From: an uncultured Alphaproteobacteria bacterium
GTDB taxonomy: Bacteria > Pseudomonadota > Alphaproteobacteria > HIMB59
Assembly: GCA_902595525.1 (NCBI GenBank)
Contig: CACJQJ010000002.1
Span: forward strand, 1 to 64,000
Direction of reading: 5' to 3'
DNA length: 64,000 nt
This document shows, piece after piece, positions 1 through 8,553 of the stretch. Position 1 is the first letter of the stretch; each line of letters opens with the position of its first letter. The translations under genes and the position numbers were made by a program. Under the pieces are notes generated by a model. That model saw nothing but the letters and a program-made list of their open reading frames with translations, searched no databases and was not told the DNA's origin.

Positions 1-1
1 C

Positions 2-1180
2 TCTGAGCAACAAGTATGGATGTCTCATGGAGATAGTTTAACAAAAATTCCAAAAGGTTTTAAAATTCTTGCTAAAACTAAAAATAAAATACCAGCAGCT
101 ATTTATAAAAAAAATATTTATGCAATACAATTTCATTGTGAAGTTACGCATTCTGAATTTGGCACTCAAATTTTAAAGAATTTTTTATTTAATATTTGTA
201 ACTTAAAAGAAAATTGGAAAAATAATGATTTACATCAAACTATTGGTAGATATTTAAGAATTAATGTTAAAGAAAAAAAACCAAATATAGTGTGTGCAGT
301 ATCAGGTGGGGTTGACTCTACAGTTTTGGCATTTGCAATATCAAAATATCTTAAATTAGATAATGTTCACTTTATATTTGTAAATAATGGATTGCTTAGA
401 AAGTATGATATTAAAAATATAAAATCTGTATTTAAATCCTTCAATTTAAAATTAAATATAATCAATGCAGAACATATCTTCTTAAAAAAACTAAAAAATG
501 TTACTGATCCAGAACTAAAAAGAAAGATAATTGGGGGTTTATTTATAGAGGTATTCTCAAAGTATATTAGAAAATTATCACAAAAAGATTTCTATTTAGC
601 ACAAGGAACTCTATATACAGATATTATAGAAAGTCGCTCTTACCATGGTGGAAAGAGCGTGACTATCAAATCACATCATAATGTTGGAGGTTTACCAAAA
701 GACCTTAAATTTGATGTTATAGAGCCTTTTAAAGAGCTATTTAAGGACGAAGTTAGAAGATTAGGTCTATTCTACAAATTAGATCAAAGATTTGTTAATC
801 GACATCCTTTTCCTGGGCCAGGGCTAGGAATTCGGTGTATTGGAAAGGTTAACAGACAAAGACTAGATACTTTAAGAGAAATAGACGAAATCTTTATAAA
901 TTTTTTAATCGAAAAAAATTTATACAACAAATCATGGCAGGCATTTGCTGTTTTACTCCCTGTTAAATCTGTTGGTGTGATGGGCGACGAGAGAACTTAT
1001 GAGGAAACATGTGTTCTTCGATGTATTAATTCTGTAGACGGTATGACAGCAGACATAACTGAAATTGACATATCTACACTCTCTGAGGTTGCAACTTTAA
1101 TTGTAAATAAAGTACCTCGAGTAAATAAAGTTCTTTATGACATTACTAGTAAGCCACCTTCAACTATTGAGTGGGAGTAA
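2..1180 (+). CDS. guaA: GMP synthase (glutamine-hydrolysing), 5' truncated by the window edge
   Basis: Amidates XMP to GMP using glutamine and ATP, the last step of guanine nucleotide synthesis in the cytoplasm. The frame is open from base 2, so roughly 130 N-terminal residues with the nucleophile Cys lie outside. What remains starts at the VWMSHGD end of the class I amidotransferase domain and has its His/Glu pair (FHCEVTHS). Then come the ATP pyrophosphatase domain with the PP-loop SGGVDSTV and the C-terminal dimerisation domain, ending in the family's usual KPPSTIEWE. The natural end shows the 3' end is intact. The stop TAA is immediately followed, in the same frame, by PhzF-family coding sequence, which is unusual. 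Confidence 0.97.
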   Translation, partial: SEQQVWMSHGDSLTKIPKGFKILAKTKNKIPAAIYKKNIYAIQFHCEVTHSEFGTQILKNFLFNICNLKENWKNNDLHQTIGRYLRINVKEKKPNIVCAVSGGVDSTVLAFAISKYLKLDNVHFIFVNNGLLRKYDIKNIKSVFKSFNLKLNIINAEHIFLKKLKNVTDPELKRKIIGGLFIEVFSKYIRKLSQKDFYLAQGTLYTDIIESRSYHGGKSVTIKSHHNVGGLPKDLKFDVIEPFKELFKDEVRRLGLFYKLDQRFVNRHPFPGPGLGIRCIGKVNRQRLDTLREIDEIFINFLIEKNLYNKSWQAFAVLLPVKSVGVMGDERTYEETCVLRCINSVDGMTADITEIDISTLSEVATLIVNKVPRVNKVLYDITSKPPSTIEWE

Positions 1181-1945
1181 GTTGATGCTTTTGCATCAGA
1201 AATTTTTAAAGGAAACCCTGCAGCTGTATGTCCTTTAAAAGAATGGTTACCTGATCAAGTGATGCAAAATATAGCTATGGAGAATAATTTATCAGAAACA
1301 GCATTTTTCATTGAAGATAGTGACATATTTCACATTAGGTGGTTTACTCCTAAAGCTGAGTTAGACTTAGCTGGTCATCCAACATTAGCATCAGCTCATA
1401 TTTTGATAAATGAATATAAAAAAAATAATAGGTCATTAATTTTTAAGACAAAAATTGGCGATACTCTCAATGTTTCCGTTAATAAAGATCTCTATTTAAT
1501 GAACTTTCCCTCAAGGCCTCCAAAAGTTGTGAGTGAAACAAGTAATATTGTTGAAGCATTAGGAATAAAACCTATTGAGCTATTAGCCCACAGAGATTTG
1601 ATTGCTGTATTTAAAAGTCAAGAGGATATTTTATCTATAAATCCAGATATAGGAAAATTATTAAAATTAGATTATCCATCTGTAGTAGTCACAGCAGTCG
1701 GTGATAATTCAGATTTTGTATCAAGAAATTTTGCACCTAAGTTAGGAATACCTGAGGATCCAGTAACAGGATCATCTCATTGTGAATTAATCCCTTATTG
1801 GTCTAGAAAACTTGATAAAAAAGAAATGATTGCATTTCAGATATCTGAAAGAGGAGGAAAAATTTATTGTACTGATAATAATGATAGGGTCCTAATAGGA
1901 GGAGAAGCAGTAACATTTTTTCGTGGTGAAATAGACCTTAATTAA
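1181..1945 (+). CDS. PhzF-family isomerase-like protein, start codon unresolved
   Basis: PhzF/YddE-family fold; members catalyse isomerisation or epimerisation of small metabolites, and the substrate here is unknown. Family homology begins at the first codon after the guaA stop (VDAFASEIFKGNPAAVC) and runs to the end, with the active-site Glu motif NNLSETAFF and a second-half EDPVTGSSHC segment. No ATG, GTG or TTG exists in frame between the guaA stop and GTG 1259/ATG 1262. Starting there would lose about 26 conserved residues, including GNPAAV. Possible explanations are initiation at a rare codon (GTT 1181, ATT 1202), readthrough of the guaA stop, an internal start giving a shortened protein, or a deletion or assembly error. 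The family call is firm; the start and functionality are not. Confidence 0.8.
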   Translation, partial: VDAFASEIFKGNPAAVCPLKEWLPDQVMQNIAMENNLSETAFFIEDSDIFHIRWFTPKAELDLAGHPTLASAHILINEYKKNNRSLIFKTKIGDTLNVSVNKDLYLMNFPSRPPKVVSETSNIVEALGIKPIELLAHRDLIAVFKSQEDILSINPDIGKLLKLDYPSVVVTAVGDNSDFVSRNFAPKLGIPEDPVTGSSHCELIPYWSRKLDKKEMIAFQISERGGKIYCTDNNDRVLIGGEAVTFFRGEIDLN

Positions 1946-1999
1946 TAAATTATTTTGATAATTAAAATATTTCTAATATGTTGTATTTAAGGAATGTAA

Positions 2000-2311
2000 A
2001 TGGATTTTAAAAACGTATCAGTTGATAAGATTTCTAATACTTATTTTGATGGTAGAGTTACAAGCAGAAATATAACATTTCAAGATGGTTCATTTAAAAC
2101 ATTAGGTGTCATGTTAGAGGGTGAGTTTGAATTCAATACTTCAAAGAAGGAAATAATGGAGATTACATCAGGAGAATTAGATGTTTGTCTAGCAAATTCT
2201 TCAAATTGGATAACTTATTCAGACGATAGTTCTTTTGAAGTACCAGCTAATAGTTCTTTCAAGGTAAAAGTAAAAAAGATCACTAATTATTGTTGTTCTT
2301 ATATTGATTAG
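2000..2311 (+). CDS. ppnP: Pyrimidine/purine nucleoside phosphorylase PpnP
   Basis: Small cupin-fold phosphorylase (former DUF1255/YaiE) that cleaves nucleosides with phosphate to base and ribose-1-phosphate. At 103 residues it has the family length and nearly the whole family pattern: YFDGRVTSR, DGSFKTLGVML, GEFEFNT, EIMEITSGELDV and the C-terminal EVPANSSFKVKV with YCCSYID. It starts at ATG after a weak AAGGA site. It lies 54 bases after the PhzF gene and 2 bases before the aminotransferase gene, so it is probably cotranscribed with the latter. Following guaA, it extends a loosely nucleotide-related neighbourhood. Confidence 0.93.
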   Translation: MDFKNVSVDKISNTYFDGRVTSRNITFQDGSFKTLGVMLEGEFEFNTSKKEIMEITSGELDVCLANSSNWITYSDDSSFEVPANSSFKVKVKKITNYCCSYID

Positions 2312-2313
2312 GT

Positions 2314-3501
2314 ATGCAAGGAAAATTTAGTCGTACCGATAGACTTCCACCTTATATATTTGGTGAAATTAATAAATTAAAAGCAAAATTAAGAAAAGAT
2401 GGTAAGGATATTATTGATTTTGGTATGGGAAATCCTGACATGCCCACTCCAAAACATATAAGAGACAAGTTAAAAGAGGTTACAGATAAACCTGGTGTGG
2501 GAAGATATTCTGTTAGTAAAGGAATTCCAGGCTTAAGAAAAGCTCAGGCAAAATATTATGAAAAAAGATTTGGTGTAAAATTAAATCCAAATAATGAAAT
2601 AGTAGTTACACTTGGTTCCAAGGAAGGTCTAGCAAACCTAGCTCAAGCTATATCCTCTCCAGGTGATATAATAATTTCACCAAACCCCTCCTATCCAATT
2701 CACCCTTATGGATTTATTATAGCAGGTGCCTCTCTAAGACATCTTCAAACTATGACTAATGGAATATTTGATCCAGAAAGTTATTTAGAACGATTAGATA
2801 GATCAATTAGACATAGTTCACCCTCACCAATAGCTTTAATAGTTTCTTTTCCTTCAAATCCAACTGCTCAAATTGTTGATTTAGATTTTTATAAAGAGAT
2901 TATAAAAATAGCTCTAAGATATAATGTTTATGTTTTATCTGATCTTGCTTATGCAGAAATATATTTTGGCAAAAATCCACCACCTTCAATCTTACAAGTT
3001 AATAAGGCAAAACAGATAGCTGTTGAATTTACATCTATGTCTAAAACTTATGCTATGGCAGGATGGAGAATAGGTTTCGCCGTAGGTAATAAAAAACTTA
3101 TAGAGGCTCTAACTAAAATAAAATCTTATTTAGATTACGGTGCATTTACTCCTGTTCAAGTCGCTGCAGCTACAGCTTTAAATGGCTCTCAGTCATGTGT
3201 TTCTCAAATTAGATCTACCTATAAAAGTAGAAGGGATGTTTTAGTTGAGTCAATGTCACGATCAGGTTGGGACATACCTAGCCCTGAAGCAAGTATGTTT
3301 GCATGGGCGCCAATCCCCAAAAAGTACCAAAATAAAGGATCTTTAAAATTTGCAAAAGATTTAATGATAAAAGCTGATGTAGCTGTTTCTCCTGGCATAG
3401 CTTTTGGCGAATATGGTGAAGGATTTGTTCGTATAGGACTGGTTGAAAACGAGCAAAGAATTCGTCAGGCAGCTAAAAATGTACGTAATCTAAAGCTTTA
3501 G
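2314..3501 (+). CDS. alaC: Class I/II aminotransferase, AlaC-like (glutamate-pyruvate type)
   Basis: PLP-dependent fold-type I aminotransferase, most like alanine-synthesising AlaC/YfdZ: glutamate + pyruvate to 2-oxoglutarate + alanine. The N-terminus has the subfamily pattern RLPPYIFGEIN and DFGMGNPDMPTP; SFPSNPTAQ forms the substrate/PLP region. The Schiff-base lysine is K244 in SMSKTYAMAGWRIGFAVG, and the distal Arg lies in FVRIGLVEN. At 395 residues it has the expected length. It starts 2 bases after ppnP. AlaC homologues are often called LL-diaminopimelate aminotransferase, so the exact amino-acid pair is less certain than the fold. Confidence 0.88.
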   Translation: MQGKFSRTDRLPPYIFGEINKLKAKLRKDGKDIIDFGMGNPDMPTPKHIRDKLKEVTDKPGVGRYSVSKGIPGLRKAQAKYYEKRFGVKLNPNNEIVVTLGSKEGLANLAQAISSPGDIIISPNPSYPIHPYGFIIAGASLRHLQTMTNGIFDPESYLERLDRSIRHSSPSPIALIVSFPSNPTAQIVDLDFYKEIIKIALRYNVYVLSDLAYAEIYFGKNPPPSILQVNKAKQIAVEFTSMSKTYAMAGWRIGFAVGNKKLIEALTKIKSYLDYGAFTPVQVAAATALNGSQSCVSQIRSTYKSRRDVLVESMSRSGWDIPSPEASMFAWAPIPKKYQNKGSLKFAKDLMIKADVAVSPGIAFGEYGEGFVRIGLVENEQRIRQAAKNVRNLKL

Positions 3502-3537
3502 TATTATTTTTACTCATATTTCAAATCAAATAAAATA

Positions 3538-3565
3538 TTGCTTATATTCTTGATAATTATATAAA
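3538..3565 (+). promoter_or_regulatory. Possible sigma70 promoter for the P-loop/argC-like/argB-like operon
   Basis: TTGCTT and TATAAA are separated by 16 bases, with the -10 box ending 12 bases before the first ATG. This would give a very short leader. AT-richness makes chance matches common, so this is only suggestive. Confidence 0.33.
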
Positions 3566-3577
3566 ACCAACCTTAAG

Positions 3578-4624
3578 ATGATTAACACAAAAAAAATAGG
3601 TTCTGTTCTCAAAAACATCAATAATATTGATGAATTGAGTATTTCAGATGTAATTGATTGTAATCAAGGTCAATTAATTGCTGTTAAAGTAATTTCAGTC
3701 AATCCTAATTATAATAAATTGGAGTTAGTCTCTGGAAGAATTACTGAATTAACTGAGGGAGATGTTATTGTTGGTGCATTGGGTAATAGAATTGCTTCTT
3801 CAGGGATGACAGGTTCTGTTCCAACTGAATTAAATAAACACGATAAAATCCACATTTTAAATTTAGGTGGAGTAATTGGTAATTGTAAAGATTTTAATAT
3901 TCTTCTGGGACCAGCTACAGAATGTGAAGTCCTTGGATCGGTTGTAGATAATAGTAACAAACAATTGAATCTAGTTGATTATTCAAAAATTAAAGAAATG
4001 AAAATTAAAAACAAAGTACCATCTATTGCAGTCATAGGAACGGGTATTGACTCTGGTAAAACTACTGTTACATCCTTTATAATCAAAACTCTTAGTAATT
4101 ATTTTAAGAAAATTAATGCATGTAAACTAGCAGGTACCGCTTCACAAAAAGATTTATATTCCTATGAAGATAATGGTGCTTATAAAACATCAGATTTTGT
4201 AGATTACGGTCTGCCTAGTACCTGTATGAATGATAAAAAAACCATACAAAGTTGTTCAGCATCAATTATCAGCAATATGTCTGAGGACGCTGAGATAATT
4301 CTAATGGAATTAGGTGATGGTTATCATGGCGATTATGGAACTAGAGAAATAATTCAAAATACTGATATTACAGAGTCAATTGAGGTTATTGTAATTTGCG
4401 CTTATGACGTATCAGGAGCAGTAAATATTATAGAAAATTTAAAATCAAATAATTTAGATAACAAATTACTGATAATAAGTGGCCCTGTAACTAATAATGT
4501 ATCTGCTTATAAGCAATCAATTGATAAGTTTTCTATACCTAATTCAGACTTTTTAAATATTTATAATTCAACTAACCATGTAAATGTTTTTGCTAAGATA
4601 ATTAATAGGATTAATAATGATTAA
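3578..4624 (+). CDS. P-loop NTPase-like protein (DUF1611-like) in an arg-like operon
   Basis: Function unknown. An N-terminal part of about 145 residues looks like a beta-rich domain (EGDVIVGALGNR, GGVIGNCKDF, GPATECEVLG). It is followed by a nucleotide-binding domain with a BioD/CobQ/MobB-type Walker A, GTGIDSGKTT (residues 154-163), then KLAGTASQKD and ELGDGYHGDYGTRE. The arrangement resembles DUF1611-type proteins, but the assignment is from memory. Its end overlaps the ArgC-like start by 8 bases, so it is translationally coupled to a reductase and a kinase of N-acyl-amino-acid type. It could be an ATP-dependent ligase or kinase acting on the same substrate, but no reaction can be read from sequence. 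Confidence 0.72.
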   Translation: MINTKKIGSVLKNINNIDELSISDVIDCNQGQLIAVKVISVNPNYNKLELVSGRITELTEGDVIVGALGNRIASSGMTGSVPTELNKHDKIHILNLGGVIGNCKDFNILLGPATECEVLGSVVDNSNKQLNLVDYSKIKEMKIKNKVPSIAVIGTGIDSGKTTVTSFIIKTLSNYFKKINACKLAGTASQKDLYSYEDNGAYKTSDFVDYGLPSTCMNDKKTIQSCSASIISNMSEDAEIILMELGDGYHGDYGTREIIQNTDITESIEVIVICAYDVSGAVNIIENLKSNNLDNKLLIISGPVTNNVSAYKQSIDKFSIPNSDFLNIYNSTNHVNVFAKIINRINND

Positions 4625-5609
4625 AGTAGGTATAATTGGAGCAAATGGTTATTTAGGTGTTGAGTTAATACGAATTCTTTCTGTACATCCTGAAGTAAAA
4701 TTATCAAAAATCTTTCAAAGAGAAATGGAAATAGATGAGGAATTTCCACATTTACAGTCGTATAATTTGAAAGATTTACAGACATCTAATCTTGATGATT
4801 TTAAAAATCTCGATTGTGTTTTTTTATCATTACCTCATGGTTCAGCCCATCAATATGTCAATGAATTATTATCTAAAGTTAAAATCATAGACCTAAGTTC
4901 TGATTTTAGAATTTCTAATCAAGAAGATTATAACAAATATTACAAATCAAATTTTGATGCTGACATTCAAAGCAAGTTTCAATACGGATTTATTGAAAAT
5001 TCAATCGATGACATAAAAAAATCTTCCAACATATCCAATCCTGGTTGCTTTGCGCTTACAGCTCAATTATCTTTATTACCATTTCAATCTATAATTAAAA
5101 AAGTATCTATTACTGCTATTACTGGATCAAGTGGTGGTGGTAAAAATCCTTCTATGAAAAATCATCATTCTACAAGATCTAAAGATATTTTTTCATACAA
5201 CATAAATTCACATCGACATTTAGCAGAAATTTATCAATCTTTTCCGAATTTAAAGGAGACTCTATCATTTGTGCCTTTGTCGGGACCTTTCTCTCGAGGT
5301 ATATATCTAACAAGTCACATTGAAACATATGAAGATTCAACTATTGAGTCCTTAAATTCCATTTTAATTCATTGTTTTAAATCATCTCCTTTCATTAGAG
5401 TACAAGATAATACTAAGCTTTCTAACGTAGTAGGTTCAAATTATTGTGATATTTCAATGTCTTACAAAGATGAGAGACACTTTGTAATAGAGGCTTGTTT
5501 AGATAACTTAGTAAAGGGTGCCTCAGGTAATGCAATTGAGTGTATGAATATAATCTTTGATCTTGATCAAACTTTGGGATTGAAACAAATGATACCGTTA
5601 TATCTATAA
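4617..5609 (+). CDS. argC: ArgC-like N-acyl-gamma-glutamyl-phosphate reductase, divergent
   Basis: NADPH-dependent reductase that converts an acyl phosphate to a semialdehyde; in arginine synthesis the substrate is N-acetyl-glutamyl phosphate. The Rossmann motif GIIGANGYLG is at the N-terminus, the catalytic Cys is C144 (SNPGCFALT), and the catalytic His lies in SHRHLAEI (H199/H201). The substrate loop SSGGGKNPSMKNHHSTRS (171-188) differs from the usual SGAGR of proteobacterial ArgC and recalls reductases acting on other acyl or carrier-bound substrates, such as the LysY type. It overlaps both operon neighbours, by 8 bases upstream and 1 base (TAATG) downstream. It may be the genome's only ArgC or part of a variant pathway. 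Confidence 0.82.
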   Translation: MIKVGIIGANGYLGVELIRILSVHPEVKLSKIFQREMEIDEEFPHLQSYNLKDLQTSNLDDFKNLDCVFLSLPHGSAHQYVNELLSKVKIIDLSSDFRISNQEDYNKYYKSNFDADIQSKFQYGFIENSIDDIKKSSNISNPGCFALTAQLSLLPFQSIIKKVSITAITGSSGGGKNPSMKNHHSTRSKDIFSYNINSHRHLAEIYQSFPNLKETLSFVPLSGPFSRGIYLTSHIETYEDSTIESLNSILIHCFKSSPFIRVQDNTKLSNVVGSNYCDISMSYKDERHFVIEACLDNLVKGASGNAIECMNIIFDLDQTLGLKQMIPLYL

Positions 5610-6457
5610 TGAAAAATCAAAGTTTTTACCAATCGATATTACAAAATTCCATTCTTGTCATAAAAGTTAGTGGTAAAATTTGTGATAATGAAGCTAGTAT
5701 AGATAATGTTATAAGCGACATAAAAGAATTATTGAATTCTATTTCGAAGTTAAAAGTTGTTTTAGTTTTTGGATTTGGACGACAGCTAGATAACTATATG
5801 ATTAATGTACACGGTATTGAGCCAAAAAAAATAAATGGTAGGAGAGTGACATCTCCCACAGACATAGAGGCAGCCAAAAAAATATCCGGTCAAATTTTAA
5901 TAGATATTTTTAGCTTGAGTTCACGATATAATATTAGAAATTTTCCAATTCCTATTTCAAAGAAGGACTTTATTGCAGCAAAAAGGAGAGATGTAGTTGA
6001 TGACATTGATTATGGTCAAGTAGGGGACGTCGTTTCAGTTGATGCTTTACAAATTAAAAACTTATTTAAAGAACATGATATGATAATTATGCCAAGTTTA
6101 GTTTTAGATAAAAATACATCTGAAGTATTAAATGTTAATGCTGACACCATAGCTACTGAATTAGCAATAAACCTCTCAGCTAGTAAGCTAATTTTTATCT
6201 CTGATGTCCCTTTTATCAAAGATACACAAGGAGAAAGAATTTCTGCAGTTGATGAAAATGTGGCAAGAAAACTATTTGATGAGAAAATCATTTCTAATGG
6301 GATGATTGTAAAAGTCGAAAACTCATTAAAAGCTCTAAATCAAGGTGTTCAAAAAATTCATATTATAAGTGGCGAAATAAAAAATGCTCTTATAAATGAG
6401 TTAGAGACAGAAGAGGGTATTGGTACTGTATTTCAAAAACAATCTTTAGATTATTGA
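5609..6457 (+). CDS. argB: ArgB-like N-acyl-amino-acid kinase, divergent
   Basis: Amino-acid-kinase-fold enzyme of the acetylglutamate kinase family, which phosphorylates the side-chain carboxylate before reduction by ArgC. Visible landmarks are the N-terminal VIKVSGK, GRRVTSPTDIE (Arg that contacts the N-acyl substrate), DYGQVGDVVSVD, NVNADTIATELAINL, and ISDVPFIKD for ATP. The usual GGG substrate loop (VLVHGGGPQI) is replaced by LVFGFGRQLD, a clear departure from canonical ArgB. The gene starts inside the argC stop and ends 2 bases from the convergent aminotransferase gene. Likely partner of the ArgC-like reductase; substrate uncertain. Confidence 0.82.
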   Translation: MKNQSFYQSILQNSILVIKVSGKICDNEASIDNVISDIKELLNSISKLKVVLVFGFGRQLDNYMINVHGIEPKKINGRRVTSPTDIEAAKKISGQILIDIFSLSSRYNIRNFPIPISKKDFIAAKRRDVVDDIDYGQVGDVVSVDALQIKNLFKEHDMIIMPSLVLDKNTSEVLNVNADTIATELAINLSASKLIFISDVPFIKDTQGERISAVDENVARKLFDEKIISNGMIVKVENSLKALNQGVQKIHIISGEIKNALINELETEEGIGTVFQKQSLDY

Positions 6458-6459
6458 AA

Positions 6460-7614
6460 TTACAACGATTGAGTTATTATCTTTATTGCCTTTCTTATTT
6501 CTCCAGTTGAAACAGTCAAAGGAGGTGTAAGACGAATTATATTCCCTTGAATTAGGGTTGAAATAAGCCCATTTTTTGACATTTTTTCATATGTTTTTAA
6601 TGCGATTTGATTATTTTTAAACTCTACACCAGCCATAAGACCCAAACACCTTGTATCAATTATTTTATCTTTGTGTAAGAGGTGCATTTTTTTTATTAGA
6701 GAAGATAATAAATTACCATTAATCAGTACTTTATTTAAAAAACTTTTATTATTTATGGTTCTAAAAACATTATATGAAACTCTTGTCTGAAGCATACCAC
6801 CTCCAAAAGTTGAGCCATGAAAACCAGTAGAAATAATTTTGGATATATATTTTTTAACTATAGTAGCACCTATGGGAATGCCTGAACCTAGGCCTTTTGC
6901 AGAGGTTATAATATCTGGATTGACACCGTAATGTTTGTAAGCAAATATTTTACCAGTTCGACCTATACCACCTTGTATTTCATCCCCAATAAGCAAAATT
7001 TTCTTATTTTTACATATCCCTTTTATAGCTTTTGCAAAATTCTTACTGCAAATATTTATACCTCCGTCCCCTTGAACAAATTCTATGATGATTGCTACTG
7101 TTTTTTTATTTACAAGTTTTTTAAGATGAGAAACGTCATTAAATTTACAAAACTTAACTTTTCCAGGTACTGGACCAATATTAGATTTATATTTTTTATT
7201 ACTTCCAACGGATAGGGCGCCAATTGTTCTCCCATGAAAAGAGGAGGTCATAGCAATAATTTCATCTCTTCCTATTTTACTTCCATAATTTCTTGCAATT
7301 TTTAAAGCAGCTTCAATACTTTCAGCACCTGAATTAGAGAAGAAAACATCGCCCTTATTAGAATTTTTAGATAATAATTTAGATAATTTGGTCTTAAACT
7401 CATGCATTTGAGAACCAGATAAATGAGTGATACCAGTTTTTATTTGATCTTGTAAACTTTTTCTAACAACTGGATGATTATATCCAAGAGAATTAACCGC
7501 TACTCCAGCTGAGAAATCTAATAATTTTCTTTTATCAGAGGTGTATAAATAACATCCATTACCCTTTACTACTCTAAAATTACTAAACTTGTAAGTTTTT
7601 AATAAGTTATTCAT
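6460..7614 (-). CDS. argD: ArgD-like acetylornithine/N-acyl-diamine aminotransferase
   Basis: Class III PLP aminotransferase that converts an N-acyl semialdehyde and glutamate to the N-acyl diamino acid. It has FSNSGAESIEAALKIAR, FHGRTIGALS, the DEIQGGIGRTG segment and the PLP lysine in ITSAKGLGSGIPIGA. At 384 residues it has a normal ArgD length. It is convergent with the ArgB-like gene, so it is not in the same transcript but completes the kinase-reductase-aminotransferase series at one locus. ArgD enzymes often also act on succinyl-diaminopimelate or 4-aminobutyrate, so the precise substrate is open. Confidence 0.86.
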   Translation of the reverse strand: MNNLLKTYKFSNFRVVKGNGCYLYTSDKRKLLDFSAGVAVNSLGYNHPVVRKSLQDQIKTGITHLSGSQMHEFKTKLSKLLSKNSNKGDVFFSNSGAESIEAALKIARNYGSKIGRDEIIAMTSSFHGRTIGALSVGSNKKYKSNIGPVPGKVKFCKFNDVSHLKKLVNKKTVAIIIEFVQGDGGINICSKNFAKAIKGICKNKKILLIGDEIQGGIGRTGKIFAYKHYGVNPDIITSAKGLGSGIPIGATIVKKYISKIISTGFHGSTFGGGMLQTRVSYNVFRTINNKSFLNKVLINGNLLSSLIKKMHLLHKDKIIDTRCLGLMAGVEFKNNQIALKTYEKMSKNGLISTLIQGNIIRLTPPLTVSTGEIRKAIKIITQSL

Positions 7615-7637
7615 GTTTTTTTAATGTATATTTTTAA

Positions 7638-7666
7638 TAAAAAAAGAAAATTTTGATAGTCAAAAT
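7638..7666 (-). terminator. Probable Rho-independent terminator after lysR
   Basis: On the minus strand ATTTTGA and TCAAAAT form a 7-bp stem with a 3-base loop, followed by a T-rich run. The stem includes the lysR stop codon. It separates the ggt-mazG-tolC-lysR operon from argD. The stem is AT-rich and therefore weak. Confidence 0.42.
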
Positions 7667-8553
7667 CTCCACTGGCTTATTTTATTCATAAGAAAATCTC
7701 TAAAAGCTATCAGTTTCAAACTCCCTTTTAGGTTTTCATGATAAACCATATGAACATCGTAACTTGGTCCTTCTATATCTGGTAATACTTTAACAAGATG
7801 GGCTTTATGTTGGGCCATATAATCAGGTAATGCAGCCAAACCTGCACCAGTTTCAACAGCTACTAATAAACCATATAAATTATTAATTGTAATATGAGGT
7901 CTTCTATTTTTTTGGTTTTTTTTAACACCAGTCTTCAGTATCCAATTGGTGTCAGAAAGGGGGGATGGTTTTCCAATGCCATATGTAATTAATCTATGAC
8001 TATTTAGTTCTGATCTTCTCAAAGGCATACCCATTTCATTTATGTAATTCGCAGATCCATAAATATGGTATTTAATTGTTGCTATGTGCTTTGAAACCAA
8101 ATCTAAATGTCTTGGTTTTCGCATCCATAAACCAATATCATAATCTTGGCGAAGCATATCTTGCTCATCTTCAGAATAGTTTAGTTTAAGATTAATTTCT
8201 GGGTATTCATGAATAAATTCATTGATTCTTGGGCTTAGCCACATCGATCCAAAAGCAACAGTAGTATTAATAGAGAGGTTACCAGTTGGAACTGACTTAT
8301 ATTCAACTATCTTTTTTTCTATAGAATTTAAATCAGCAAAAATTTTTTCAGTTTCTTCAAAAAGATAGGAACCTTGCTCTGTTAGAGTTATACCTTTTGT
8401 GTGTCTTTTAAATAGTTTGGTTTTTAAACTATGCTCAAGAGATTGAATTTGTCTAGTAATAGCAGATTGACTAAGGTGAATAGTATCCATAGCTCTAGAG
8501 ATACTACCTGCTGTAGCTACGTGATAAAATGTTTTAAGTCTATCCCAATCCAT
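7660..8553 (-). CDS. LysR-family transcriptional regulator
   Basis: DNA-binding regulator with an N-terminal winged helix-turn-helix (residues about 1-60; AMDTIHLSQSAITRQIQSLE) and a periplasmic-binding-like effector domain. At 297 residues it has the family length. It is the last gene of a minus-strand run after ggt, mazG and tolC, overlapping tolC by 14 bases, and so is cotranscribed with its likely targets rather than divergent from them as is usual for LysR genes. It might autoregulate the operon through the region upstream of ggt. The effector is unknown. Confidence 0.9.
   Translation of the reverse strand: MDWDRLKTFYHVATAGSISRAMDTIHLSQSAITRQIQSLEHSLKTKLFKRHTKGITLTEQGSYLFEETEKIFADLNSIEKKIVEYKSVPTGNLSINTTVAFGSMWLSPRINEFIHEYPEINLKLNYSEDEQDMLRQDYDIGLWMRKPRHLDLVSKHIATIKYHIYGSANYINEMGMPLRRSELNSHRLITYGIGKPSPLSDTNWILKTGVKKNQKNRRPHITINNLYGLLVAVETGAGLAALPDYMAQHKAHLVKVLPDIEGPSYDVHMVYHENLKGSLKLIAFRDFLMNKISQWRF

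Noticed and set aside
1185..1240. ATG 1185 with a GGGAG site 7 bases upstream and an A-TTT-TTA slippery site that could shift -1 into the PhzF frame
   Set aside because: The shifted product would skip the conserved VDAF segment that is plainly encoded in the PhzF frame, so programmed frameshifting explains less than a missing or rare start.
3709..3960. Minus-strand frame inside the P-loop protein gene
   Set aside because: Lies wholly within a well-supported gene and has no family features.
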